From JABDCD01 sp964469525 (GTDB lineage Bacteria; Pseudomonadota; Alphaproteobacteria; Rickettsiales; SXRF01): a DNA stretch of 64,000 bases. The stretch spans positions 124,001 through 188,000 of the forward strand of contig CAYXYU010000003.1 of NCBI GenBank assembly GCA_964469525.1. The letters are read 5' to 3'. The notes under the pieces were generated by a model. The model saw nothing but the letters and a program-made list of their open reading frames with translations, did not search any database and was not told the DNA's origin. Positions 8,528 through 17,834 of the stretch are shown piece by piece (position 1 is the first letter of the stretch; every line of letters begins with the position of its first letter). The position numbers and the translations under genes were made by a program.

Positions 8528-10216
8528 TTATGCTTTACGATTCTCCTGCAAATGCTCCATCATCCGCCGTGCCACTTCCTGCACTCCGGCAACGGCAAGG
8601 TCGATATTCTGGCTTTTAAAATAGTCCAGTTCTTCTTCATTATGAGCGCGGGCGAGGATTGAAACATCCGGTTTCATCTCGCGGGCGATGGTGACAATGC
8701 GGCGGGCTTCGTAAGGGTTAGGCACGGCGACGATCAAAGCGGAGGCTTTGTCGATGGCCGCTTCCTGAAGCGCTTCCCGGTGCGTCGCGTCGCCCACAAT
8801 GGCGTGTACTCCCTGCTTGCGGAGGGAATCCACCAGTTCGTGGTTTTGATCCACGATGACGAAATCCATGCCTGCCGCCTGCATTTTCTTCTGCATGTGC
8901 CTGCCGACGCGGCCATAACCCACCAGAATCACCAGGTCTTTCAGCGCGCGGCGCTCGCTACCGGCGAGGTGGCATAGATCGCTCTTATCCATCTTCATCC
9001 AGCGCCCAAAGCGCGGGTGGCGGGAGCCGTAGGCGCAAAGCACGTCGGTGAGCTTGAACAGCAACGGGTTGAGGGTGATGGATACCAGCGCCCCCGCCAG
9101 AATCAGGCTGTTGGCCTCCTCCGAAAGCAAACCGTAGCTTAGCCCCAGCGTGCCGAGGATAAAGGAAAACTCACCTATCTGCGCGAGGCTTGCTGAAATG
9201 GTGAATGCCGTAAGTGCCGGATAGCGGAACAGCAGTACGATGACAAAAGCGGCGATGGACTTGCCAAAAATAATAATCAGCGTTGTGGCCACTACATGCC
9301 ACGGCTGCTCGATCAATATCATCGGGTTGAACAGCATTCCCACGGATACGAAGAACAACACCGCGAATGCGTCCTGAAACGGCAGCGCTTTTTCGGTGAC
9401 TTCATGGGCAAGGTCGGATTCCTTTATCATCATGCCCGCGAAGAACGCGCCGAGCGCGAAGGAAATGCCGAACAAATGCGCCGCGCCGAAGGCCACGCCT
9501 ACCGCCACGACGAACACCGAGAGAGTGAACAATTCCCGCGATTTGGTATTGGCCACCGTCGCCAGAATCCACGGCAGCACGCGCTTTCCAACCACCAGCA
9601 TCATCGCCACGAACAGCGCGATCTTTCCCAGCGCCATGAGCAACGGCATAACGATGCCGTTATCCTGCGTGTTTGCCTCGCTTCCCAGACCGGCTGCAAG
9701 CGCCGGGATCAACACCAGCGCCAGCACAATGGCCAAATCCTCCACAATCAGCCAGCCCACCGCGATATGCCCGTTGAGAGTGTGCAGCGCGTTTCGCTCC
9801 TCCAGCGCACGCAGCAGCACCACAGTGCTAGCTACCGATAGCGCTAGCCCAAACAGCAAACCGTTGGCAAGGGACCAACCCCAGTAATGCGATACCCATG
9901 CGCCAAGCGCCGTGGCCGTGGCAATCTGTACTATCGCGCCGGGAAGCGCGATCTTCTTTACCGCCATCAAATCTTTTAAGGAAAAGTGCAGCCCCACCCC
10001 GAACATGAGCAGCACGATGCCCATTTCCGCAAGCTGCGTCGCTAATTGTGAATCGCCCACAAAACCTGGTGTATACGGGCCGATGACGATGCCCGCCAGC
10101 AGGTAGCCGACTATCGGGGAAAGGCGCAGCTTCGACGCGACCATGCCGCCGATAAAGGCGGCGCTAATGCCTATCACCACGGTGGAAATCAGCGGGGTAT
10201 CGTGTATCAGTGCCAT
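8528..10216 (-). CDS. CPA2-family cation/proton antiporter with RCK domain (island copy)
   Basis: 562-residue paralogue of the antiporter at 6051-7745, collinear with it throughout. The membrane part is in residues 1-390 (GGMVASKLRLSPIVGYLLAG, GIVLLMFGVGLHFSLKDL) and the RCK domain begins around residue 412 with VILVGYGRVGRHM. It moves K+ or Na+ against protons at the inner membrane under nucleotide control. It is the last gene of the six-gene operon, six bases after the MscS-like gene. Pairing a cation/proton antiporter with a mechanosensitive channel and a P-type ATPase suggests ion and pH homeostasis under stress or energy limitation (inference). Confidence 0.9.
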   Translation of the reverse strand: MALIHDTPLISTVVIGISAAFIGGMVASKLRLSPIVGYLLAGIVIGPYTPGFVGDSQLATQLAEMGIVLLMFGVGLHFSLKDLMAVKKIALPGAIVQIATATALGAWVSHYWGWSLANGLLFGLALSVASTVVLLRALEERNALHTLNGHIAVGWLIVEDLAIVLALVLIPALAAGLGSEANTQDNGIVMPLLMALGKIALFVAMMLVVGKRVLPWILATVANTKSRELFTLSVFVVAVGVAFGAAHLFGISFALGAFFAGMMIKESDLAHEVTEKALPFQDAFAVLFFVSVGMLFNPMILIEQPWHVVATTLIIIFGKSIAAFVIVLLFRYPALTAFTISASLAQIGEFSFILGTLGLSYGLLSEEANSLILAGALVSITLNPLLFKLTDVLCAYGSRHPRFGRWMKMDKSDLCHLAGSERRALKDLVILVGYGRVGRHMQKKMQAAGMDFVIVDQNHELVDSLRKQGVHAIVGDATHREALQEAAIDKASALIVAVPNPYEARRIVTIAREMKPDVSILARAHNEEELDYFKSQNIDLAVAGVQEVARRMMEHLQENRKA

Positions 10217-10222
10217 AATGAC

Positions 10223-11476
10223 TCAGTTCCTTAAAGTTTGTTGTGTAGGGGATTGTGCAAGAAAACCTCGCATATCTGTCCCGCTGGGATTCTGGAAAAC
10301 CTGCAACCCAAATTCAGGCACTATTGCCAGCAAATGGTCAAAAATATCTGACTGGATGCTTTCGTATTCCGCCCACTTTGTAGTGTTGGTGAAGCAATAG
10401 ATTTCCAGTGGCAAGCCCTCCGGTGTAGGGCTTAACTGACGCACCAGCAGGGTCATATCCTGATGAATACCGGGATGAGCGCGAAGATAATGCTCCACAT
10501 AGGCGCGGAATGTGCCGATATTGGTAATGCGTCTTGTATTCACAGTCTCCTTAGCTTTTTCTCCCAAGGTGCTGTTCCAGCTATTTATCTCCTGATTTTT
10601 CCTGCTCAGATAGCTTTCCAGTAGCTTGAAACGCCCAAGACGTTTCTGCTCATCACCTGAGAGAAAGTAAATACTGTTTTGATCCAGATAGAGCGAACGC
10701 TTAATACGCCTTCCGCCGGATTCCTGCATTCCACGCCAATTCTTAAAAGGATCGGTAATCAGCCGTCGCGTCGGCAGAGTGGTAATGGTTTTGTCCCAGT
10801 TCTGCACTTTCACGGTATGCAGGGCAATGTCGATCACATCGCCGTCCGCATTCAGTTGAGGCATTTCGATCCAGTCTCCCACACGCACCATATCGCTGGA
10901 AGAAATTTGTACGCTGGCGACGAGAGAAAGCAATGTGTCCTGAAACACCAGCATGAGCACCGCCGCCATAGCGCCAAGGCCGGAAAGCAGAATCAGGGGC
11001 GAGCGGTCAATCAGCACAGCGATGATTAGTACCGTGGTGATAATAAACATCACCAGCTTCGCGAGCTGCAAATAACCTTTTATGGGGCGGAGGTGTGCAT
11101 CCGGCCTTCTGCAATAAATAACGTTCACAATGTTTAATGTTGCACTGATAGCAAGCGCCAGCGTCAGAATGATAAAGGCGGTACAGACATTTTTAACAAC
11201 GATCACCGCCGCTTCAGGAGGACCGGGAATGAGGGTGATGCCCCCCATAATGACCATTGCAGGCATGACGTTGGCCAGCCGCTGTATAACGCCGTGGCGC
11301 TTCAGTTCCTCATCCCGGCCATAGGAGGTGGAAGAGAGCAAACGCTGGATACCGCGCAGAATAAGCCGCTTAAAAACAGAATTAGTTATCCATGCTGCGA
11401 GTACAAGGCAGGTAATGCCAACCAAAGTAGCAATCCAAGGGAATTGTTCTGTCAGCGTGTTATAACTTTCTGCCAT
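10223..11476 (-). CDS. MscS-family mechanosensitive channel, YbdG-like
   Basis: Small-conductance mechanosensitive channel of 417 residues, close to the length of YbdG. Five hydrophobic segments occupy residues 10-190. The pore-lining helix and beta domain follow (LSGLGAMAAVLMLVFQDTLLSLVASVQI, then MVRVGDWIEMPQLNADGDVIDIALHTVKVQNWDKTITTLPTRRL in outline). The C-terminal alpha/beta part carries the extended YbdG-type loop rich in charged residues. Opens on membrane tension to release osmolytes. Its start overlaps the fabI stop and the antiporter follows after six bases. Confidence 0.87.
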   Translation of the reverse strand: MAESYNTLTEQFPWIATLVGITCLVLAAWITNSVFKRLILRGIQRLLSSTSYGRDEELKRHGVIQRLANVMPAMVIMGGITLIPGPPEAAVIVVKNVCTAFIILTLALAISATLNIVNVIYCRRPDAHLRPIKGYLQLAKLVMFIITTVLIIAVLIDRSPLILLSGLGAMAAVLMLVFQDTLLSLVASVQISSSDMVRVGDWIEMPQLNADGDVIDIALHTVKVQNWDKTITTLPTRRLITDPFKNWRGMQESGGRRIKRSLYLDQNSIYFLSGDEQKRLGRFKLLESYLSRKNQEINSWNSTLGEKAKETVNTRRITNIGTFRAYVEHYLRAHPGIHQDMTLLVRQLSPTPEGLPLEIYCFTNTTKWAEYESIQSDIFDHLLAIVPEFGLQVFQNPSGTDMRGFLAQSPTQQTLRN

Positions 11477-12243
11477 TATGAACCTCTCACATTATAACCG
11501 GCATCCACATAAATCGTCTGGCCGGTGACTTGTTTGGCGTTGTCGGAAACGAGAAATGCCGCCATTTCGCCAATCTGCTCCAGCGTGACCAGTTGGTGCA
11601 GCGGCGCTTTGCTGGCGGCTTCCTCCATCAGCTTGTCAAAATCGGTGAGGCCGGAGGCGGCACGGGTTTTGACTGGCCCCGGAGATAGCGCGTTCACCCG
11701 GATATGCTGGCTTCCCATTTCGGCGGAAAGATATTTGACACTGGCCTCCAGCGCCGCCTTCACGGGACCCATCAGATTATAATGCGTGACGACTTTCTCC
11801 GCGCCGTAATAGCTCATGGTGAGGATGGAGCCTCCATCTTTCATCAGCGGTTCGGCAGCTTTGGCAAGGCGCATCAGTGAGTGACAAGAAACATCCATTG
11901 CCTGAGTGAATCCTGCGCTTGTACTATCTACCACACGTCCCTGTAAATCTTCCTTGGGTGCAAAGGCGATGGAGTGCAGCAGAAAATCCAGCTTGCCCCA
12001 TTTTTCGGCTATCGCGGCAAACAGCGCCTCTTGCTCCTGCGGCTGCGTCACATCCAGCTTCATAAAAATCGGCGCGTTCAGTTTATCCGCAAGTGGTTGC
12101 ACATAGGTTTTTGCTTTATCATTGAGATAAGTAACGGCAACCTCTGCGCCATGATCGTGGAATGCCTTGGCACATCCCCATGCAATGCTGTGTTCATTGG
12201 CGATACCTACAACCAGCCCTTTCTTACCTGCTAACATGCTCAT
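11476..12243 (-). CDS. fabI: Enoyl-[acyl-carrier-protein] reductase (NADH)
   Basis: FabI-type short-chain reductase of 255 residues that reduces trans-2-enoyl-ACP in the last step of the fatty acid elongation cycle. Seen: N-terminal KGLVVGIANEHSIAWG (NADH binding) and the FabI triad Y145, Y155 and K162 in SYYGAEKVVTHYNLMGPVKAALE, corresponding to Y146/Y156/K163 of E. coli FabI. Its ATG overlaps the acetate kinase fusion stop (ATGA). Location inside a mobile stress/energy operon rather than with fab genes suggests an accessory copy, perhaps to dispose of reductant or adapt lipids when acetyl-CoA is diverted; that role is inference. Confidence 0.9.
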   Translation of the reverse strand: MSMLAGKKGLVVGIANEHSIAWGCAKAFHDHGAEVAVTYLNDKAKTYVQPLADKLNAPIFMKLDVTQPQEQEALFAAIAEKWGKLDFLLHSIAFAPKEDLQGRVVDSTSAGFTQAMDVSCHSLMRLAKAAEPLMKDGGSILTMSYYGAEKVVTHYNLMGPVKAALEASVKYLSAEMGSQHIRVNALSPGPVKTRAASGLTDFDKLMEEAASKAPLHQLVTLEQIGEMAAFLVSDNAKQVTGQTIYVDAGYNVRGS

Positions 12244-14090
12244 GCCGCTTTCCTCCCGTTCAGTTCCATATTTTTCTTCGCTACAATGTCTGCCTCGCCG
12301 CGTGTTTCATTCATCACCAGTTCGCCTTTGGTCTGGACGGCAATACCGGCGGCGTTGGCTTCGTCGGTGTCGATATGCATTTCCGTAGCATAACCTTCCT
12401 TCACGCGAATCAGCGTGTTGGAGAAAGCTACTTCACCACGCTCTCCGGCCAGCCTTACATCCACATAGTCACCGTCTTTTAAGCCCATTTCTTTTGCATC
12501 TTCGGGACTCATGTGAATATGGCGGGCGGCAATAATCAGGCCGTTCGTTTCAATCTCTCCCGCCGCACCTCGCAGCTTGATGAACGGCGTATGCTCCAGC
12601 TTGCCGGATGGACGCACCGGCGCTTCCACGCCGAGTGTAAAGGTATCGGTCTTGGAAACTTCGATCTGCGTTTGTTTCCGCGTCGGCCCCAGCACGCGCA
12701 CGGTTTTGAACGAGCCTTTCGGACCGATCACCTCCACTGTTTCTTCCGCCGCCCAACCTTCCGTTTGTGTGAGAGCACGCATCTTTTTGAGTTGATGACC
12801 TTTGCCGAACAGCGCTTCCACGGCTTCCTGCGACAGATGCACATGGCGGGCGGATACGGCGACAGGGATATGCCATGTCGGTTTTCGGGTGCTTTCTCCC
12901 TGCGTCAGCAAGTATTTAACCTCCTGCGCGATCATCAGCTGTTCGCAGGTTTGGGTAACAATGACTTTGATACGCGAATCAAAGCTCTGCACTTGCGGCG
13001 CTTCAAAGCCTCTAAGTTTCACTACCTGATTTTTGTCATCATCCAGATGCAGCCCCAAAAACTCGAATTTATCGCACACGCGGCGGCGCATGGAGGCGGA
13101 GTTTTCACCAATGCCGCCGGTGAAGGCAATCACATCGACACCGCCCATGGCGGCGGCATACGCCCCAATATACTTCCGCACGCGGTAGGCATAGACATTG
13201 ATGGCAAGCTGTGCATCCGCATCACCTTTGGCAGCTTTTTGCTCCACCTCACGCAGATCATGGCTTCCTGCCAGTGCCTTCAGACCGCTGTTTGCATAAA
13301 GCTGGCGCTCGATTTCTTCGACGCTCAAGCCCAACTCTCGCGCCAGGTAGGTGAACATGCCGGGATCAACATCGCCGGAGCGCGTACCCATTACCAGCCC
13401 TTCGAGCGGTGTCATACCCATCGAGGTATCAATCGAAAAGCCGCGATTGATGGCGCATACGCTGGCACCATTACCGAGGTGGCAGCTGATAATCTGTAAA
13501 TCCGTCACGGGCTTGCCCAGTTCCCGCGCCACGCGCAGCCCCACATATTTATGGGACGTGCCGTGGAAGCCATAGCGCCTGAGTCCTTTATCCCGCCATT
13601 CCTTCGGCACGGCATAGGTGTAGGCGCGGTCAGGGATCGTGTGGTGGAAGGCAGTATCGAATACAGCCACTTGCGGCAATTCCGGCCATAGTTCACGGCT
13701 GATGGTGATGGCTTTCAGGTTGGCGGGGTTATGCAGCGGTGCGAGCGGTGTGCAGCCTTCAATATGTTTCAATACCCCCGCATCAATCAGCGTGGCATCA
13801 TGGAACCGCTCGCCGCCGTGCGCCACTCGATGGCCAACGGCATCGAAATCCGCGAAGCCGAATTCCTTCAGTATCTCCGGTATGCGAACAATCGCATCTT
13901 CCACAGTATCCAGTGATTCGCTACGCTCTTTTTCTTCACCTTGCTCGCCGCCAGTGCGGTAATGCAGTGTGCATATGCCATTCTTGAAGCCTTCAAACTC
14001 GGCCTTGAACACGCGACTATCCTGAATGCTCATGTCGAACACGCCGAATTTGAGGCTGGAGCTTCCGGCATTGAATACGAGGATTTTCAT
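12240..14090 (-). CDS. Fused acetate kinase - PduL-type phosphotransacylase
   Basis: Single 616-residue protein with two enzymes. Residues 1-395 are acetate kinase: NAGSSSLK (7-14), GHRVAHGG (86-93), FDTAFHHT (144-151), YGFHGTSH (173-180), TRSGDVDPG (236-244) and FTGGIGEN (323-330). Residues 406-590 are a PduL-type phosphate acyltransferase: SARHVHLS (413-420), AAEETVEVIGPKG, GPTRKQTQIEVS, AARHIHMSPED (521-531) and MHIDTDEANA (571-580), which carry the zinc-binding histidines. Together they would convert acetyl-CoA, phosphate and ADP to acetate, CoA and ATP in one polypeptide (or the reverse). There is no frameshift between the parts and no stop. It starts two bases after the P-type ATPase stop. 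Confidence 0.92.
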   Translation of the reverse strand: MKILVFNAGSSSLKFGVFDMSIQDSRVFKAEFEGFKNGICTLHYRTGGEQGEEKERSESLDTVEDAIVRIPEILKEFGFADFDAVGHRVAHGGERFHDATLIDAGVLKHIEGCTPLAPLHNPANLKAITISRELWPELPQVAVFDTAFHHTIPDRAYTYAVPKEWRDKGLRRYGFHGTSHKYVGLRVARELGKPVTDLQIISCHLGNGASVCAINRGFSIDTSMGMTPLEGLVMGTRSGDVDPGMFTYLARELGLSVEEIERQLYANSGLKALAGSHDLREVEQKAAKGDADAQLAINVYAYRVRKYIGAYAAAMGGVDVIAFTGGIGENSASMRRRVCDKFEFLGLHLDDDKNQVVKLRGFEAPQVQSFDSRIKVIVTQTCEQLMIAQEVKYLLTQGESTRKPTWHIPVAVSARHVHLSQEAVEALFGKGHQLKKMRALTQTEGWAAEETVEVIGPKGSFKTVRVLGPTRKQTQIEVSKTDTFTLGVEAPVRPSGKLEHTPFIKLRGAAGEIETNGLIIAARHIHMSPEDAKEMGLKDGDYVDVRLAGERGEVAFSNTLIRVKEGYATEMHIDTDEANAAGIAVQTKGELVMNETRGEADIVAKKNMELNGRKAA

Positions 14091-14092
14091 GA

Positions 14093-16798
14093 TTATGCCT
14101 CCTTCATATGCAATGCCGCCCGCACGCGTTTCTCAATTTCGATGATGAGCAGGAACAGCACGCCAGCGCCCACCACCATCACACCATCCCACAATGCAAC
14201 CGGGCGCGTGCCGAATACCCGATTGAGGAAGGGAATATAGGTAACGGCAAACTGCGCCAGCGTGATGCCGATAACGCCAATCAACACTGGCGGCGTACCC
14301 ACCACGCCGCGCAAGGTCAGCGATGTGCCATGCACATAGCGCACACTGAACAGGTAGAAGATTTCAAACACCACGATGACGTTGACCACCAGCGTGTGTC
14401 CCACTTCCACCGGCATTTCCCTAGCCAGGGCATAATAGAACATGACGAAGGCTCCTAGCATAAAGAGCGTGGCCACGAAAATAATCCGCCAGAGCATGAA
14501 GCCTGAAATTATCGGATCACTGGCATGGCGCGGCGGGCGCTGCATGGTTCCGGGTTCCGTCGGCTCGAAGGCCAGCACCAGCCCCAGTGCGACGGAAGTC
14601 ACCATGTTCACCCACAAAGTCTGCACCGGCGTAATCGGCAGAGGCAGCGCGAACATCACTGCCACGATAATTGCCAGCACTTCGCCCACGTTGGTGGGCA
14701 GCGTCCATGCAATTACCTTACGGAGGTTATCATAGACCGTGCGGCCTTCGCGCACCGCCGCCGCGATGGAGGCGAAATTATCATCCGCCAGCACGATTTC
14801 CGAGGCTTCTTTGGCCACAGCCGTGCCTTTCTGCCCCATCGCCACACCAACGTCCGCCTGCTTCAGCGCGGGTGCGTCGTTTACCCCGTCGCCAGTCATG
14901 GCAATCACGCTGCCTTCCGCCTGTAATGCACGCACGAGCCGCAGCTTATGTTCGGGGTTAGCGCGGGCAAATACGGTGACTTCCTTCACCGTCCGGCGCA
15001 GCGCGTCATCATCCAGCGAATCCAGCGCCGAGCCGGTGAGCGTTTTTGGATCATCGGCAATGCCAAGTTGTATGGCTATTGCCTGCGCGGTAGCGGCATG
15101 ATCGCCGGTAATCATCACCACGCGGATGCCTGCCGTGCGGCAATTATGTACCGCTTCAATGGCTTCCTCACGCGGTGGGTCGATGAGTCCCACCAGCCCC
15201 AGCAACGTTAGGCCGGTTTTGGCGTCGTCGAATACGAGATCGTCTTTCTCCTGTGGCAAAGACTTCATTGCCAGTGCCAACACACGCTCACCGTGGGAAG
15301 CCAGCAGCTCAATCTGTTTCAGCCACCAATCCGCATTGATTGGTTTGTCGCCGTCGGCATGGCGTTCGGTTTTGCACATGGCAATCACCTGTTCCGGTGC
15401 GCCCTTCAGCATCATGCACTTTTCACCGTGCTCGTGGTCATGATGCAACGTCGCCATGAAGCGATGCTCGGCATCGAAAGGTATTTCATCCTTGCGTGGC
15501 AGTTGCTTTCTTAACTTTTCCTGCTCATACCCAGCTTTCAGTGCCAGCACGACCAACGCCCCCTCCATTGGATCGCCTTCTACGCACCAGTTATCATCCT
15601 TACGGTTCAGTGACGCATCGTTGCAAAGAAGCGCGGCGCGGCAGAGTTCCAGCACCACCGGCTCATTTTGGGCATCAATGTCTTTTCCATCCCGCTGGAA
15701 GCCGAAGCCGCCGCCCGGTTCATAACCCACGCCGGTCACGCCAAAAATGCCTCCGGCGGTTACCACTTGCCGCACGGTCATCTCATTACGCGTGAGCGTG
15801 CCTGTCTTGTCGGAACAAATAACGGACACCGCCCCCAGCGTTTCCACGGCAGGCAGACGGCGGATAATGGCATTGCGCTTGGCCATGCGATGCACGCCGA
15901 TAGCCAGCGCAATCGTCATCACGGCGGGCAGGCCTTCCGGCACCACAGCCACCGCGAAGCCCACCACAATCATAAAGGCATCCGCCAGCTCGTATCCGCG
16001 CAAACCATAAGCAGCGCCAAACAGCACCGCCGCCACCGCAAGAATAATCACGGTCAGTTGCTTGGCCAGTTTATCCATCTGCTTCAGAAGTGGCGTTTTT
16101 AGTAATTCCACGTCGCCCAGCATGGCGCTGATGCGGCCAAGCTCGGTATTGCCACCCGTGCCGATAACTACGCCGGTTCCCTGGCCAGCGGAAACGAATG
16201 TGCCGGAAAACGCCATGCAGGAGCGTTCTGCCAGCGGGGTGTTTTCCTCCACTCCTTGCGTGGATTTCTCCACCGGAACGGATTCACCGGTCAGCGCCGC
16301 TTCCTCAATACGCAGGGATTTTGCATGTATCAGACGCAGATCGGCAGGTACGCGGTCGCCTGCCTCCAGCACCACCAGATCGCCGGGAACAATCTGCTCG
16401 GCATCCAGCGTCAGGCGTTTTCCGTCGCGTAAGACCGATGCGCGGGGCGCGACCATGTTCTGAATGGCCTCCAGCGCTTTTTCAGCCTTTCCTTCCTGGA
16501 CGTAACCGATAATGGTGTTGACGATAATCACCAGCACGATCACTGCCGCGTCCACGCCGTGCCCCAGCAGCGCCGCAATAACAGACGATACCAGCATAAT
16601 CCAGATCAGCATGTTATTGATATGCGACCAGAGGCGGGCGTACCATGTGCGGCCTTCCGCTTGCGGCAGGCGATTGGGGCCATGTTCAGCCAGCCGCCTT
16701 TCGGCTTCCTCGCTCCCTATGCCTTCCTGCGTGGTCTTAAGCGCGGCGCATACGTCTTTCTCTTCCAGAACATGCCAGAAGGGAGAGGCTTCTGTCAT
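14093..16798 (-). CDS. P2-type cation-transporting ATPase (island copy)
   Basis: 901-residue P-type ATPase. N-terminal cation-ATPase domain with NRLPQAEGR near residue 42, actuator loop EAALTGESVPVEKS (166-179), M4 signature VVPEGLPA (285-292), phosphorylation site D330 in SDKTGTLT, KGAPE nucleotide-domain motif near 460, and MTGDGVNDAPALK in the hinge. Ten membrane helices are expected; M6 carries NMVTSVALGLVLAFEP. It belongs to the P2 group (Ca2+/Na+/Mg2+-like), but the ion cannot be assigned from sequence. Its start overlaps the stop of the universal stress protein at base 16798. Confidence 0.9.
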   Translation of the reverse strand: MTEASPFWHVLEEKDVCAALKTTQEGIGSEEAERRLAEHGPNRLPQAEGRTWYARLWSHINNMLIWIMLVSSVIAALLGHGVDAAVIVLVIIVNTIIGYVQEGKAEKALEAIQNMVAPRASVLRDGKRLTLDAEQIVPGDLVVLEAGDRVPADLRLIHAKSLRIEEAALTGESVPVEKSTQGVEENTPLAERSCMAFSGTFVSAGQGTGVVIGTGGNTELGRISAMLGDVELLKTPLLKQMDKLAKQLTVIILAVAAVLFGAAYGLRGYELADAFMIVVGFAVAVVPEGLPAVMTIALAIGVHRMAKRNAIIRRLPAVETLGAVSVICSDKTGTLTRNEMTVRQVVTAGGIFGVTGVGYEPGGGFGFQRDGKDIDAQNEPVVLELCRAALLCNDASLNRKDDNWCVEGDPMEGALVVLALKAGYEQEKLRKQLPRKDEIPFDAEHRFMATLHHDHEHGEKCMMLKGAPEQVIAMCKTERHADGDKPINADWWLKQIELLASHGERVLALAMKSLPQEKDDLVFDDAKTGLTLLGLVGLIDPPREEAIEAVHNCRTAGIRVVMITGDHAATAQAIAIQLGIADDPKTLTGSALDSLDDDALRRTVKEVTVFARANPEHKLRLVRALQAEGSVIAMTGDGVNDAPALKQADVGVAMGQKGTAVAKEASEIVLADDNFASIAAAVREGRTVYDNLRKVIAWTLPTNVGEVLAIIVAVMFALPLPITPVQTLWVNMVTSVALGLVLAFEPTEPGTMQRPPRHASDPIISGFMLWRIIFVATLFMLGAFVMFYYALAREMPVEVGHTLVVNVIVVFEIFYLFSVRYVHGTSLTLRGVVGTPPVLIGVIGITLAQFAVTYIPFLNRVFGTRPVALWDGVMVVGAGVLFLLIIEIEKRVRAALHMKEA

Positions 16799-17643
16799 CA
16801 GTACCCCTTCGTAATCAGAATATCGCAGGGAGGATTGTTCAGGAACGAAAGCGCCACGCTGCCGATAATCGCTGTGACGAAGCCGGAGCGGCCATGCGTT
16901 CCCAGTGCCAGCAGGTCGGGCTGAATACGCGCAATCAATTTATCCAGCTGGTATTTCACGTCGCCATTTTCGAGTATTTCCACGATCTGCCCTTTACCGA
17001 AAGGCGCCAGGAAATGCGCCATGTCAGCGGCTGCATCACCGCGCACACCCAGCAGCATGTCTTCCTTAATGCTTTTCTCCTGCGCGCCGGTCAGGCCGAT
17101 CATGACCGGAAACGGAAAATCATAGATATGCGCGGCGCTGACCGTGGCATCGGGCGCGACTTTAAGCGCCGTTTGCAGTGCCTTGCGTGAGCAGGTCGAG
17201 AAATCCACCGCTGTCAGCACCCGCTTGTAAGGCCTCACCGGTTTGTTCTGCACGGTGAGGATCGGGAAGGTGCTCTTGCGGATCAGCCGTTCCGCTGTGC
17301 TGTCCATGAACCAATCCGAGATGGAATCTTTCTTATGCAGCCCAAGCACGATCAGGTCAGTTTTCTCGCGGGTGGCAAAACCAAGGATGGTTTCCACCGG
17401 ATCGCCATTCTCAATACGGTAATCAGCTTCCTGCTTCGTCTTGGAGGAAAGCTCGCGCAGCATCAGCTCCAGTTGGGTATATGCCTTATCTCTCGCATCG
17501 GCGGTATCGCGTGTGCTTCCATCCACAACATGCAGCACCGTTAGCCGCGCACGCATTTCATCCGCAAGCCGGAATCCACGTTCCACTGCCCGGTCGGAGA
17601 GCGGCGATAAATCATAAGCGACGAGAATGTGCCTGCTTGTCAT
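16798..17643 (-). CDS. Tandem-domain universal stress protein
   Basis: 281-residue cytoplasmic protein with two UspA domains: residues 1-140 (ILVAYDLSPLSDRAV start) and 143-281 (RVLTAVDFSTCSRKA start). The second domain ends with an intact ATP-binding motif, GTHGRSG followed nine residues later by GS. The first has only a degenerate GLHKKD version. First gene of the six-gene operon; ribosome-binding site TAGGAG six bases before the ATG. Usp proteins bind ATP and support survival in growth arrest or low oxygen, and a Usp next to a P-type ATPase and acetate kinase fits that theme. Confidence 0.9.
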   Translation of the reverse strand: MTSRHILVAYDLSPLSDRAVERGFRLADEMRARLTVLHVVDGSTRDTADARDKAYTQLELMLRELSSKTKQEADYRIENGDPVETILGFATREKTDLIVLGLHKKDSISDWFMDSTAERLIRKSTFPILTVQNKPVRPYKRVLTAVDFSTCSRKALQTALKVAPDATVSAAHIYDFPFPVMIGLTGAQEKSIKEDMLLGVRGDAAADMAHFLAPFGKGQIVEILENGDVKYQLDKLIARIQPDLLALGTHGRSGFVTAIIGSVALSFLNNPPCDILITKGY

Positions 17644-17834
17644 AGAAAACTCCTATTTATTATCGGTCATCGTATGGGGTAAAATTCTGAGTTGTATAAA
17701 TTCTTCTGCACCATATACCACGTCTGCCCAATTTTCTAGATTTTGCTGGAAAAAACGTGAGATTACTAGGGCAATGACGAGATAATGCTGATGAGTTTGC
17801 AGCGCTGACCGCTTTACTATGGCGCGACTCGATA

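Noticed and set aside
8427..8530. Short open minus-strand stretch ending WRWEQAKHRDN next to the left repeat, considered as an integrase remnant
   Set aside because: Only about 30 residues, no recognisable recombinase motif, and it overlaps the antiporter stop region; too little to claim a broken integrase.
17644..17834. Search for an FNR/FixK box or clear sigma-70 promoter before the island operon
   Set aside because: No TTGAN-N4-NTCAA palindrome and no convincing -35/-10 pair with proper spacing was found.
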